DNA of 64,000 bases from Sipunculus nudus (taxonomy: Eukaryota; Annelida; Sipuncula; Golfingiida; Sipunculidae), in the NCBI GenBank assembly GCA_026874595.1, contig CM049314.1:73798300-73862299 (forward strand), written 5' to 3'. A program made the translations under genes and the position numbers. Below are positions 12,588 to 24,178 of this stretch, piece after piece; within the stretch, counting starts at the first letter, position 1, and the number at the start of each line of letters is the position of its first letter. Under the pieces are notes generated by a model. The model was not told the DNA's origin. It did no database searches and saw only the letters and a program-made list of their open reading frames with translations.

Positions 12588-12782
12588 ATGCTTTGTGTGG
12601 GCCAGGATGGAGCGGGAATGGAGGTTACTGCTACAAGCTGTACACAAGCTCTAAATCCTATGAAACGGCACAATCAGCATGCGAGGCTGAAAATGCTGAT
12701 CTTCTGTCAGTGCACTCGACCGAGGAAAGAAACTACATTAATACCAACATTATAGGCACCACAGCAGATGATGTGTGGATAG
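12588..12782 (+). CDS. Exon 2: N-terminal half of C-type lectin-like domain
   Basis: The exon follows a strong CTTTTTTTCAG-like acceptor and ends at GTGAGC, phase 1 on both sides. The translation starts ALCGPGWSGNGGYCYKLY, contains ACEAENADLLSVHSTEE and ends DDVWIG. These are the long-form C-type lectin landmarks: an extra N-terminal Cys pair (CGPGW and YCY), the helix-2 Cys (ACEAE), the LLSVHS strand and the WIGL motif, which is completed by the Gly-Leu of exon 3. In the family this fold binds sugars, proteins or ice, often through calcium. Open frames beginning at 12561 or 12593 are this exon plus intron read-through; the true exon starts at 12588. The next exon is 7.3 kb away across HL-A, HL-B and HL-E insertions. 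Confidence 0.9.
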
Positions 12783-12944
12783 GTGAGCTCGTAATAAATA
12801 TTTAAGCTTTCAGGTTTACCCTGTCAGAAAGGAAATGACAGCATTAATTACTTACATTACAGGCCTTGCATGGAAATGATATTTGCAGGGATGAGCTCTG
12901 ATTAATAATTTATGCTTTAAGATATTTTACATGTCCCATTTTTA

Positions 12945-13810
12945 GCTCAGCTGACTGTAAAACATCTGAGCTATAGCGATCATTCTTTATCCGTCGTCCG
13001 TCAAGGCAGTCCTGCCATACTACCATCTGGCTGTCTGTTAACAAGGCACAAATCGTAACCACTGGACCTGAAATCTTCTTACTTTACATCCAAAGAGGTC
13101 TATAAAAAACTCCATGGAAACCTGAAATTAGGTCTCTGTTATCCATATCCTCCGAGCAATGGGTCTTAGAAGTACCTCCCAGAATAACAAAAATTTGATA
13201 CAAAAGCTTCAGTATCTGTATAATTATTGCATTGACCACCCTGATTAATTGCTTGCATATTCATCATGGAGTGTTTTATCAGTTCTTGCAGACTAGTGGC
13301 ATTTTATAATTTTATAAAATTTAGAATCTTCAAACTTGACATCCAGGGAGATCTGTGAAAAGTCTCCTTGGAAACATGAATTAAGGTCTCTGTTACCCAT
13401 ATTTTATGAGCTATGGGCTTATAAGCACATACCCCTCAGAATAAAAATTTGATACCAATGTAGGGCACAAATCATAACCATGGGGCCAAGAATCTTCTTA
13501 CTTGACATCCTGAGAGTGCCTCAAAAGTTCTCCCCAGAAACCTGAAATTGGGTCATGGTGACCTATATTCTCAGAGTTTTAGGGTTTGTTTGAGCACCCC
13601 AGAAATAATGCAAAATACACACAAATTGCCAGATTCCCTCATGAAAGGCTGGTTGGATTGTTATCATATTTGTTATTTTTATGGGTCTTGATGAACTTAA
13701 GCTAATATGCATGAACAATGATGCCACCTATCTTAATTAGTTGTCTGTGCAAGGACATATTATCAACATGTCAGGCGGCTGAGTGTCATGAACAATGGGT
13801 CAATTTTTTT
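12945..13810 (+). mobile_element. HL-A short element
   Basis: It begins TTTTTAGCTCAGCTGACTGT and ends with a decayed terminus, GGCGGCTGAGTGTCATGAAC, AATGGGTCAA. About two and a half internal units are present. Confidence 0.6.
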
Positions 13811-13969
13811 TAATGAGGAACCACATAATTAATAAATATTATATACTTGTGTTAAATTATAACTAGATCTTTAAATGAGGTTGTTTATGCAATGTAAACA
13901 TGTAATTGGTCTCCCATCAACCAGATTTGAGGAAAAGAATAAGAACTACATCAAAAGTCACAGCATTCA

Positions 13970-14532
13970 TGAAGAATTTCTATTCTGGCTGATTTGACCT
14001 TGAAGGTCCAGGTCACTGGTTTCCAAACACTGTTGAGATTTTTCCCCCTTCATATACCAAATTTCATGAAAATATTGAGTGGTTCAAAGTGATATTGTAA
14101 ACAAAATATTTTTTTTCTGCTGTTTGACCTTGAAGATGAAGGTCAGGGTCACTGGTTTTTCAAACACTTCTGGGATTTCGGTTGAAAAATTTCACAAGTA
14201 AACTTTAAGAATATGTTTTGAGTGGTTTTAAAGTTAGTGTTCACAAGTAGTTTCGATTATGGCTGATTTAAAGGTCAAGGTCTGAAGAATATCAGTTTTC
14301 AAACTCCTCTAAGGAGTTAGTTAAAACAATAAGTGTTTCAAATTTGAGAGAGAAATACGATACATCAAAAGTTGTGGGGATCACCATTTCTATTTTGGCT
14401 TATTTGACCTTGATGATGAATACAATATTGAGTGGTTCAAAAGTTGTCATGTTCACAAGAAATGACATCGATGACAACGCTGCTGCAGCCAGTCGCAAAA
14501 CTGTATGTCTCCCCCCATGGGAGGGGAGACAT
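13970..14532 (+). mobile_element. HL-F: ~136-bp tandem units ending in a 28-base hairpin
   Basis: Units starting with GGCTGATTTGACCTTGAAGG recur near 13988, 14124, 14260 and 14396. The block ends with ATGTCTCCCC and its perfect complement GGGGAGACAT around an 8-base loop at 14505-14532. The tandem units plus 3' hairpin plan resembles the other HL families, but no 5' terminus was found. Confidence 0.45.
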
Positions 14533-14539
14533 AATTATA

Positions 14540-14610
14540 TATTATAATAATATAAATTTTATTATATAATAATGTTATAATATATTATTAGTATATAGTA
14601 TATACACTAA
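14540..14610. repeat. TA-rich low-complexity tract
   Basis: Repeated TATAATAT and ATTATA blocks lie directly after the HL-F hairpin. Confidence 0.7.
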
Positions 14611-14689
14611 TATCTAAGCTTTACATCAGCTCCTTCCAGCTCCATGCCCAGGCAGCACTTCTTCATAAAAAATAATAATCAGTAATTAA

Positions 14690-15285
14690 CTAGAATACGG
14701 GTAGTCGACAAGCGACTACGTGTATCCTCCATAATCAGAATGGAGCGGGTGAAGTGAGGCATTGATTGAGTGGCAAGGGGAAACAGAGTGAGGTGTGTTT
14801 CATGTTAGCATGGATGTCTGCAGCCAAAATGTGTATGTAGGTTGCGCCACCTACCACAAATCCAGAAAGCTGTCCAAGTTGTATAAATATGCAAACTTTT
14901 AGGCAGAAAAGTCAAACCACTGCTGAGATATGAGTGCATGATATTATTCATCAGCAGACAAACAGATGAACAGTGTGCAAAAAATGTTGCAGGTGGCGCC
15001 ACCAGTTTTGCGTATATATGATAAAGGGCTATGTGAGATCTACACACGCAAATTTCGGCCCAATCGGTCAAACGGTTCCCAAGATATGAGCTTGGATGTT
15101 TGCAGCGTGAACATGAATGTAGGTGGCGCCACCTTTCATAAAATCAAGAAAGCTATCCAGGATGTATACGCATGCCAAATTTCAGGTGAATTAGTCAAAC
15201 CACTGCAGAGATATGAGTGATTTTAACCTAAGGCAGATGAACAGATGGACACTGTGCAAACATGGTTGCAGGTGGTGCCACCATT
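14690..15285 (-). mobile_element. HL-B element, reverse orientation, partial
   Basis: Read on the minus strand it ends GTAGTCGCTTGTCGACTAC, CCGTATTCTAG, matching the HL-B 3' terminus at 42802 and 58257. Two exact GGTGGCGCCACC palindromes lie at 14992 and 15122. The other side is cut by the HL-A copy that starts at 15287. Confidence 0.65.
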
Positions 15286-17213
15286 TTTAGCTCAGCTGAC
15301 TATAAGTCATCTGAGCTATAGCTATAGTGGTCCTTTGTCCGTTGTCTGTCCATCTGGCCGTCTGTCCATTAACAGGGCACATTTTAAAACTGTTGGATGT
15401 AGGAATCCAAAATTTTGCATACCATTAGATGTCCCAAAAAACTCCTACCATACCAAAAATTGGGTCATTTGGAATTCGTTTCTTTGAGATATTAAGGAAA
15501 AACCTTCGTTTAAAAAAAAAAAAAGCCATTGTTACACTTCAAGGCTTCCTAATATCAAAACCACTGATCTGTTTTTGATCATATTAAGTATTCATATTCT
15601 TTCATACATTTTTTATGAACATACCAAAAATTAGGTCAGTATTAGGTATTATTTTGAAGTGATGGGCCCAAATATAATGCAGTTTTTGCAAAAATCAGGA
15701 AATACATTTACTCACCTAATATTAGAATTGCTAAAGCTGGAGACTTTTCTTTCAGGAATATAACTTTATTTAATCAAGATTCAACTAATACCTTAAATTT
15801 TGTCCAACTTTGGCAATGGCACGTTTTTTCCCTGTAAGCACTGTTGATTTAATTTTCACAGCATATATACATAAGGATTTAATCTTTTAAAATCTGAATT
15901 TATAAAGAAATTGTTTGAAAAGAGTAGCTTTTATTCAAGTTTTCATACACCATGTCAAGTGTTGTTTACATCTAGCACACCTAGTAATAGTGCCTTCACT
16001 TGCATTTGTAACCCGGCCAACCCAAGCCGCTTGCCTTGACTCAGCTTGGCAACTACTAGCAGGCTCTCCCTCTGCCCTGCACTCCCCCCCCCCCCCCCAG
16101 ATGATGCATTAACTAGATGAATGTTTTAATTTTATGTATTTTATTTTATTCTTGGTTATGCTACATTTAAGATTTGTATTGTACCACCAGGGTTCCAGTG
16201 ATTAAAGTGCACATTTAATTGTGTCCAGAAAGTGGTGTATTGCTATGAAAGTGTAGATGTCAATCAGATAAGTAATTCCTTACTTCAGAAGTGTAAAAAA
16301 ACTTCACCAGGTGTGAAATTGACTATTAATTCCAGTAATAAATTATAGCTGATATTGTAATAAGCATAATGATATTGTTTGTCCCTCATTCAACCAACTG
16401 TCTGTATACTTTATTTGAAAAGATGTTTTTATTTTATCAAATTTACTGAGTCTTTTATTTTATTTCGGTGAATAAAATTAAGCATGTACTGAAAACTCCA
16501 ATGTGCAAAACCTTTTAATACTGATTCAAGGAATTATCTTGTAGATACCATGTTGTGGCATTATTTTCTTTTAAATTCAGTTTAAACATAAGTGATTTAA
16601 AAATAATAAAATATATGTGTATGCATAATATGACCCAATATGAGCTACACTCTGGATATATAATGATTTCAACTTAGAATTCTAATATTTTAACTTATAT
16701 TTTCAGATTTATATTACAAAATTATAAAACTGGTCAATAAAAAAATGAATCAGATTAAAACTATTAATGGAAAAAGTGGATATGCTAAAAAATAGGCTTC
16801 TATATAAATTTAAATGGATTATTCCCTTGAAAGTGAAATAAAGGTATTAGTCCATTCTGTCCACTTGCCTGTCCATCTGTAAATTCTTCATTTGCATCAC
16901 AGTATCTCAAAACGTTAACTGTTTCCTCTATATATTTCCTATGTACATGCCAGAAATTTAAGTCAGTATTATATAATTTAAAAAAGAAATGGGCCCAAAC
17001 ATAATGGACTTTGTAAAAAATCAGGAAAGATATTTGGTCACTTAAGAGAAAAAGTGTTAAAGCTAGGGACTTTTTTTCAGTAATACAACTTTAATTAATC
17101 AAAATTTAAATGTATACCAAAAATTAGATCAAAATCTGTTAAATTTGTTTGAATATTGGCAAAATATAAAATTGGTACCTTAAATTTTGGCCAAGTTTGA
17201 CCATGGCACCTTT

Positions 17214-19429
17214 TTAGTGAACTTGTGAGCTTATGTGATGGTGTGGCGTCGTCCAGCGTCCGTCGGCCCTCGTCTGTACGTTAACCCATACTATCTTGAA
17301 AACGGCAAGAGGTAGCATCACGAAATTTTATGCCAAAAATTAGTCATCTAAAAAACTATATCGGATTTTGCTTATTTTTTGGCTAACTGCATTTTCTTAG
17401 ATTTTATAGGGAAAAAGCTAAAAAAGCTTTAAAAATCTTCATCTCCGAAACTGTTCAGCCAAATTGTCCAGTATTTCACAGAAATGATTCCTGGAATAAT
17501 CTTTCTCAATTTTGTTTGAATGGTTTAAGTTCGGTGATTTTTGGCCGAAGGAAGTTGAACTTAGTCATCTGTCCATAAAAGCATACTAAAATTACAATCT
17601 CAGAAACGGCTGGAGCTATCATCACCAAATTTTATGCCAATGTTGTTCACATGAGACATATCTGAAATTGAGGTATTGGTGGCGCCATCTGCATCGACCT
17701 CTTTTGTACGGGGGTCATCAGTGCCCGTATCATACTGACGGCTACAAAAAACTTCTTCTCTGAAACCATATGGCCAAATAGTTTAATATCGCACAGAAAT
17801 GATCCTAGGGTAGTGCTTTTTGAAATTTGTTCAAATGGTTTAAGTTCAGTGACTTTTGGCTGAGTTATGGGAAGCTGAATTTAGTCAAATGCTGTAACAG
17901 CCCATTTTAGCTCAGTGGCTACAAAGATGTTCTCCTCAAAAACCACTGGGCCAAATTCTTAAATCTCACACATTAATTATCCTCAGATGTTGATAATTCA
18001 AGTTTGTTCAAATGGTTTTGGTTCAATGATTTTTGGCTGAGTTATTGGAAGCTGAACTTTGCCATTTCAAGTTGCTGTATTTTCCCATATGAGTTATAAA
18101 CCTACAAATATGTTTAATATTTTGCAAGAATAATTTCCTGAATCATTCTAATAATAATTGTCTTTTATGGTTCCAAAAAATGAATTTTGGCTGAATTATA
18201 AAGATTGAATTGAGTCATTTTACCATATATGTTAGCTGTGTGAAGCAGATACATCTAGCCTAGCACCAGTTTATCAGCATCCATTACATCATGCCTCTAG
18301 ACATTTAGATTTCAGAATATCTATGGAAAATATTGATAAGAATGTTTTAAAAGCTTTTAAAAAATGTAGATATATGATATTACATATCATCTGTACACAA
18401 TTCATAATTTCTCAGGAATAGCAGGAGCTACCATCCCCAAATTTTATGCAATTATCAGTCACATATCAAATGTTGATGGATTCAGCTAATTTTTGCTATC
18501 TGCATTTACTTAGATTTTACAGAGAAAAAGATGATAAAAACTTCTTCTTCTTGTAAAGAGTCCAGCCAAATTGTTCAATATTCTACAATAATGATCCCAG
18601 AGGCAAGCCTTCTCAAGTTTGTTCAAATGGTTTGTGTTGGATAAATTTTTGCAGAGTTACATAACAGGCCAAGATTGTGTATGTTTCTTGAATAGGTTAA
18701 GAAACTGCCAACTGTTTCAGATTTGGCAACAGATCAAGAGTTCATTCAGTGCAGCCAGATTTAGGCCAAGAGTTCAATCAGTGCAGCCAAGCACAAGGCA
18801 TGTGATCACCTCATGGGCAGCATGTGATCATTTCATGGGTAGCATGTGATCACCTCATGAGTATCATGTGATCAGCTCATGTTCATTCAGTGCAGCCAAG
18901 TACATGTCAAAAGTTCACTCAGTCTAGCCAGGTGCAGGTCAAGAGTTCACTAAGTGCAGAAGCCTGAGCCAGTAATTTGTCACAGTACACTCGGGGGGCA
19001 ACAGCCTTTCTCACCTAAGCCTGGTCAGCCTGGTACATCAGACTCAAGGCCTGATATTCTGACCTGTCTATGCTTCTTTAATGGCTTTCTCGTTCACAAG
19101 ACAGGTGTCGCCATCTACAATGACTTTTGCAAAGTGTATGTGCCTGCTTAATTCTACGGAGGAATTTGATATATCAGCCTGAAATTGGGCATATTTATAC
19201 ATGTCAAATAACTTTGTCCTATACAAGACTGGTGATGCCACCTACAATAATTTTTGTGTTGTGTGCACCAATGCCAGAATTTCAGCAGTGATGTTTGTGT
19301 ATTGTTCTTGTTCAAAATTTTTAGTACTTGCATTGTTCATATATATGAAAAGTAGTGGTTCAGCATTGAAGCGTTATACCTGGTGTATATCCATATATGC
19401 ACAGGTACGCATTAGGCCTGTAGGCCTTG
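17214..19429 (+). mobile_element. HL-E element
   Basis: 5' end TTTAGTGAACTTGTGAGCTT and a GTCGTCCAGCGTCCGTCGG tract; 3' end GCACAGGTACGCATTAGG, CCTGTAGGCCTTG. It is inserted in the T run of the surrounding HL-A. Internal units include the palindrome variant GGTGGCGCCATC near 17680. Confidence 0.7.
18799..18881. repeat. 22-bp tandem repeat, four units
   Basis: Units beginning CATGTGATCA start at 18799, 18821, 18843 and 18865 with exact 22-bp spacing. They lie within a longer region (18725-18960) of looser repeats containing AAGAGTTCACTCAGTGCAG, a phrase shared by other HL-E copies. Confidence 0.85.
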
Positions 19430-19798
19430 TTTGTAAGAACATTTGATTTACTTTTCACAGTCGGTATATATATACAGATTTAATCTGTTCAATTCTGAAA
19501 TTTGAAAGTAAAAGCTTAAAAATTAATCTAATTATTGAAGTTTTTCTGAAGCTCTAATGTATTTTCATTTTGTACATCCAGATGAAACCATGTCTGGTCC
19601 CTACAGCCTTGCCTGGTAAAACTTATTAGTGATGCAACACTGCTGTCACAAATGTAGAATAACGTGGCAACCCTAACCTCACCCCCCCCCCTCTGTATTT
19701 AGTCTGAATTATCTGACAATAAAAATCTTAGCACCTGGCATGAATGAAACTTCAGTCAGTCACTTATGTTGTTTGAATCCACCTATAGGTGTCACTTG

Positions 19799-20071
19799 TT
19801 TTGACTACTAGCTATTCAGAAAAATATTGGTCAGGAACAGGCTGACAAAGACTGTACAGTGATACCTGTGTTATGAGACCCCCCATGGATCTGGCAAAAA
19901 TGGTCTTAATTCACAGGTGGTCTCATTAGACAGGTCAGTTATAACCCTGTGAATGCTTTTGGTTCTGCCATGGGTGGTCTTAATAGAAAGGTGGTCCTAT
20001 AAGACAGATGGCCTTTCAGACAGGCTCCATGATAGTTTGAACCCATTTCTGGTTTATTTTTTTCATTGTAG
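19799..20071. other. Intron 2, last part
   Basis: Contains the repeated phrases GGTGGTCT and AGACAGGTC around 19917-20030, an old dispersed repeat by look. Nothing coding. Confidence 0.4.
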
Positions 20072-20260
20072 GTCTCAAAGATGCAGAGCAGGTGTATTTT
20101 CGGTGGTCTGATACCACAGACAATGATTACATCTACTATGATACCACCAAGATGTACGATACCGGAGAGTTTTGTGTGAAGATTAACAGACTGAACAGCT
20201 ATAAATGGGAGGACATTCCCTGCTCCAGCCAGCTGCCGTACATCTGTAAACAGAGCTCAG
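20072..20260 (+). CDS. Exon 3: C-terminal half of C-type lectin-like domain
   Basis: The acceptor is TTTCATTGTAG and the donor GTAGGA, phase 1 to phase 1. The exon completes WIGL and runs through VYFRWSDTT, GEFCVKIN, KWEDIPC and LPYICKQSS. The cysteines in EFC, IPC and YIC are the remaining canonical disulfide partners (C1-C4 and C2-C3) of the lectin fold. The loop that normally holds EPN (mannose type) or QPD (galactose type) reads WSDTTDNDYIYYDTTK and has neither. The WND calcium motif is replaced by WED. Classical calcium-dependent sugar binding is therefore uncertain, and the loop is shorter than usual. The next exon starts the first discoidin domain 2.4 kb downstream. Confidence 0.9.
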
Positions 20261-20918
20261 GTAGGAATAGATCCTTCCCACCTCACTTGCATGCTCTGCT
20301 GGCAAAGATAGACACTGAAGGTTTGGGTCGATTAGAAAGATAATATTTTGTCATAATTCAAATGATAAACTGGTGAAAAATTTCTGCCTCATCTTAAACA
20401 GTGAGATCCCTGTTGAGTCACTGAAATTGTTTTTGACAAACCAGAAAGATCAGTCCATTGGACCTGAACACAGCTGACGTTCATCACGGGCTGTGCGCAT
20501 GCTTGTGGAAAAAAGTCTTTATATGAAGTAAATCCGTATTTTGTTGAAGTCATAGGAACCATGAGAAATTTCAGGAAATATCCAGATTTAAGGAAATATA
20601 TGAATATCTGTTTCAAGAAATTTAATGTCATTCCTTCTTTTTGCCTGTATAGTATTTTAAACTCGCTGGACCCCGTCCATTTTCGGGAAATTTCTCTTGG
20701 GCCTTGTCTTATGCCTCTGGATTTTAATGATAAAATTTTTGATTATCTTTGTTTTGTATGATAATATTTTAATTTGAACTCTGAGCATGAAACCAGGTTA
20801 TCTGATATAAGTGAGCGGTTATACTGCACATTGTGGATGACTTCAGAATGATTAAACCCTTTGATCATTCACATTCAGCCAGTCAAATTCACCTGAAAAA
20901 TGTATCGATTTTATTAGC
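20261..20918. other. Intron 3, first part
   Basis: No element ends or domain-bearing frame recognised. Confidence 0.4.
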
Positions 20919-21700
20919 TGAGCTAACTATAAGTCACCTGAGCTTTATTGATGATCCTTTGTCCTCATGTATATCTGTTAAGCTGGCATATTTTGAAACT
21001 GTTAGATCCACAAATCCAAAGTTTGACTTCAACTGTATGCTAAGATGTCCCTCAGCTCTCCAAACAGACCTAAAACTGGACCACTATACTTTGTGCCATT
21101 GAGAAATAAAGGGAAAACCTCAATTTTTCATTGAAAACATTATTACACTTCAGGACTGCCTAAAAGAGATGTATGAATAGGCATGCCGTTCTATCCCATA
21201 GAGATGCAGAACAAAAATACACAGTAAAAAGTCATATTGTCCTGTATGGGAAACGAACCCCAGACCTTTATTCTGATTGCAGGTCCTTTACTCTGCCACT
21301 GAGCTAACACCGGGGATCTCCAACCCTTCTGAGTATTAGCCCACTTTTATAGGAACAAGCATAGGGATGTCAGAGTAGTGAGGTCAGGTTATTACATACT
21401 ACATGTATTGACACAGCGACTTTGCCTGCAATAGTGGTAACTGGTGGACTTTGATGACCCTAAAAAGTTATCTGACTACTTCTGTGTATATTTTTGTTCC
21501 ATATCTTCAGGACTGTCTGGTATCAAAACCATTGGTCTGTTTCATTCATATTTTGTATAAGTATCAATCATTCCATATATTTCCTGTATACCTGCAAGAA
21601 ATAAGGTCAGTATTATGTAATATGTCGACTTAAGTTATTGGTGAGTTACCTTATCAAAACAGCAAAAAATATATATTTTCTCACTTTACATGGTAATTTA
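20919..21700 (+). mobile_element. HL-A long fragment, interrupted by a SINE-like insert
   Basis: Starts TTAGCTGAGCTAACTATAAG, a decayed HL-A 5' end, and continues with CACTTCAGGACTGCCTAA. It resumes near 21507 with CTTCAGGACTGTCTGGTATC, as in uninterrupted copies. The 3' border is not clear. Confidence 0.45.
21240..21320 (-). repeat. tRNA-derived sequence (SINE head, tRNA-Cys-like)
   Basis: On the minus strand there is a box A (TTAGCTCAGTGGCAGAG), a CCTGCAATCA anticodon-arm-like stretch with GCA, and a box B (GGTTCGTTTCC). Spacing matches a tRNA, but the acceptor and anticodon stems do not pair well, so a functional tRNA is unlikely. The insert in the surrounding HL-A spans roughly 21165-21500. 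Confidence 0.55.
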
Positions 21701-22655
21701 CTGTTGAAGTGAGAGTTTTTTTGGGTAAAAAAAGGCTTTCTTACATTCCCCACCTCAGTGAAAAAACATTGATTTCAACAATTTTTTATCTGTTTTTATA
21801 TTTTTTCCTCTTGCCAGTTTTTGTGCTAGATGTGACATATATATATATGGGCACATTATTTTCCAAAGTGACAGTTTTGCCTTTGATTTTTATGACCCAA
21901 TTTCCAAGGTCCAACACTCAATGTTGGTCCTCCGGTCATTGACATTATGGATCCAAAGCATGACATCAAAATGCCAATTAGAGGGTAATGCCAGGTTCTT
22001 AAATGGCCTCATGATATACTAATATGCAAATATTAGGAATTCCCCATTCACCTGACAGGCCACAAGTAGAAGCAACAAAAGAAGTTGTGTCGCAGTGCTG
22101 TAAATCTAGGAATTGGGCTATGTTCTGTTTGCATATTTAGTAATTGAATCTCTATAAACCTGACAGGTCTAGTTCTGGCATTATACTGAGAGACCCAAGC
22201 CATCTAATATTTGTGTCCAGGTCCTGTGCTGGGTTGAGCAGAGACCTTGTTTCAGTGGGCCTCCTGGCCTGCTGTATCAATATGGAACAGGCACATTTGA
22301 TTGGACTTATTCATCAAAGCAAATCATAAATCAAATCACGGCACATAAAAGTGTTACATGCACCAGGTTTTCAAGCCTTTATATGGTTGGTCAGATTCAA
22401 GATAACAATATCTCATCGTCAGACAGTTGTTTAAAATTAACAGAACCAGGTTTGTGTTCCCCACACTATTGACAGGCCTTGTAAAAGGTACCAGATTGGT
22501 TTAGTTTTAATGGTAGCAGTTCATGAAATAGTATCCTTTAGGTTGGTGAAGCAAGGTCACTGCTCAACTGATCCAGAGGCCTGGCTGTACAGAATTTACC
22601 CCATGGAGGAGACCAAATTTATGTGAAATTGTTTATTGTTTGACCTTGATCACAG
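21701..22655. other. Intron 3, last part
   Basis: Nothing recognised apart from A+T-rich intron sequence. Confidence 0.4.
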
Positions 22656-22813
22656 ACTGTAGAAGACGCCTTGTTGGACCTGTCACAAAAACAACACTGA
22701 CAGCATCAGTAGACAGTGTCCTTGGTCATGAGCCGGAACAAGCAAAGATCATCCCTTCAGGGCCAACAAATGCCGGATGGAGACCATTCCATAATGATGA
22801 AGTCTATATACAG
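22656..22813 (+). CDS. Exon 4: first third of discoidin (F5/8C) domain 1
   Basis: The acceptor is GATCACAG and the donor CAG|GTGAG, entering in phase 1 and leaving in phase 0. It encodes DCRRRLVGPVTKTTLTASV, then a segment containing GHEPEQAKIIPSG and NAGWRPF. F5/8-type C domains open with a Cys, a strand with small polar residues, a variable loop (often SSE or SVD) and an aromatic W-R/C-P element before the Q-V/A-D-L strand. TASVDS and GWRPF occupy those places. In the family this beta-sandwich binds phospholipid, carbohydrate or collagen through three tip loops. Exon 5 follows after a 514-bp intron, the shortest in the gene, which holds decayed duplicates of the exon 5 acceptor. Confidence 0.85.
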
Positions 22814-23010
22814 GTGAGAATTAATTTACACCAGTGCTAAGATGAGTTTATTTTCAGCTGTGTCTTTTATCATAACCAGTGCGTCACAGGTAGGCTTATC
22901 AACATAATGTGTTTTGTATACAGTATTATAGTTCATACTTATATATTTGCTGGTGTTAGCTATTATAATGATAGAATATTGTAAATAACTCTTATTTTTG
23001 GCTGCCTGTC

Positions 23011-23300
23011 AGTGGAGGGTCGCCTGTTTTACAGCTTATTAGTGGTAATTAATTCATTCTGTTTTATTTCAGGTTGACTTTAGGTCAGAGCATTGTGTTT
23101 GCCATGGTAATGTTAAAATATTGTAATTTTACTCATATTTTATGCTGCTTATTACTAGAAGGGTTGCCTGTTTTACAGCATTATTAGTGGTAATTCACTC
23201 TGTTTAATTTCAGAATGACTTTAGGTCAGAGCATCTTGTGTTTAGCTTTACTGTATGGTAATTCACTCTTGTTTTATTTAAAGCTGACAGTGCATCATGG
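23011..23300 (+). repeat. Imperfect tandem copies of an acceptor-plus-exon start (intron 4)
   Basis: Three related segments share GCCTGTTTTACAG, GTGGTAATTCA, TTTTATTTCAG and a start like GTTGACTTTAGGTCAGAGCA: 23011-23112, 23160-23245 and 23256-23300 (the last lacks the AG context). The downstream 20 bases resemble the beginning of exon 5 (GCTGACTTAGCTTCAATGCA). They look like decayed duplicates of the exon 5 acceptor. Confidence 0.6.
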
Positions 23301-23327
23301 ATATGGTTTTATCTCTGATTAATCTAG

Positions 23328-23468
23328 GCTGACTTAGCTTCAATGCATCGTGTGGTTGGCGTCCTTGTTAAAAGCTCACATTACTATGATCCAGTACTGT
23401 GGTTCACTCTCCACTACAGCCAAGATGGTAATCATTTCCTGCCATACATGGATGGTTTTGTGCCAAGG
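23328..23468 (+). CDS. Exon 5: middle of discoidin (F5/8C) domain 1
   Basis: The acceptor is TTAATCTAG and the donor AGG|GTGAGA, phase 0 on both sides, 47 codons. The translation runs ADLASMHRVVGVLVKSS, then PVLWFTLHYSQDGNHFLPYM and a short tail. This matches the conserved core of discoidin domains: an I/V-D-L strand, the V.GV element and the Y..S.DG.....Y strand-turn-strand. It joins exon 4 without a frame break. Three weaker, partly matching acceptor-plus-start segments lie just upstream at 23011-23300; the chosen one is the only one whose frame stays open to a good donor. Confidence 0.88.
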
Positions 23469-24178
23469 GTGAGAAAGTGCAGTTTCCAACATTAATAATA
23501 AATATCATAAGTGATATTGTTAAATATTTATCATTTCTCGCATTATTGGAGGTGACCAAATATAACATTAACATGGTCAGTGCCACAGTTTTGCATGCTG
23601 AATATGTACTCCAAATTTGGAAAAATATGGAAACAAAATAGCACAATTTTTATAGCTCATTTAATAAAGCAGTTTGTAAGAGACAGTCATGTATTCAGTC
23701 TAAACTTTTGAAATTATAATTTAGGCAGGAGCTAAAAAATTACTATTTTTATCTTTAATATTGCATTATTAAATGGGTTCAGGCATCAAGTTTCATATAA
23801 TTTCTCAGTGCAGATTCTTTGTATACCTAATTGGCTTGTTTTAACTTGCTTATCAAATTTAGTTTATGCTTGTATGAAAATGGATTTCATTTAATAAAAA
23901 TTAAATGTGTATTATTATGCTTGCATGAGCCCATGTCCATTATTCAGGGTTTTTGTTATGTCCCCAGTGGATATATTTACCTGCATATAACAGTCATATC
24001 ATAAACTTGAAATACTAAAAGTTTTACAAATACATGTTTGTGATCATGCATGAGAGGCTCCTCCATCTTTCATGTGGTCCATAAAAGTGCAAAGTCAACA
24101 CAACCAATAGGATTTTTATACAAATGTTATCAGAATCAATGTCAGATCAGCACTATGCATGACACACAAATCCCTTGT
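23469..24178. other. Intron 5, first part
   Basis: A+T-rich; no element end or coding signal recognised. Confidence 0.4.

Larger units (their letters stand above)
15287..19798 (+). mobile_element. HL-A long element split by HL-E
   Basis: The 5' end TTAGCTCAGCTGACTATAAG is followed by sequence that parallels 44038-45223 and 47178-47660. At 17213 the phrase ACCATGGCACCTTTT breaks off and resumes after 19429 with GTAAGAACATTTGATTTAC, as in uninterrupted copies. The 3' end is tentatively the GGTGTCACTTG at 19798. Confidence 0.5.

Noticed and set aside
12561-12755. Open frame starting upstream of lectin exon 2
   Set aside because: It is in the wrong frame over the exon and crosses the splice acceptor; the lectin frame is the one entered at 12588.
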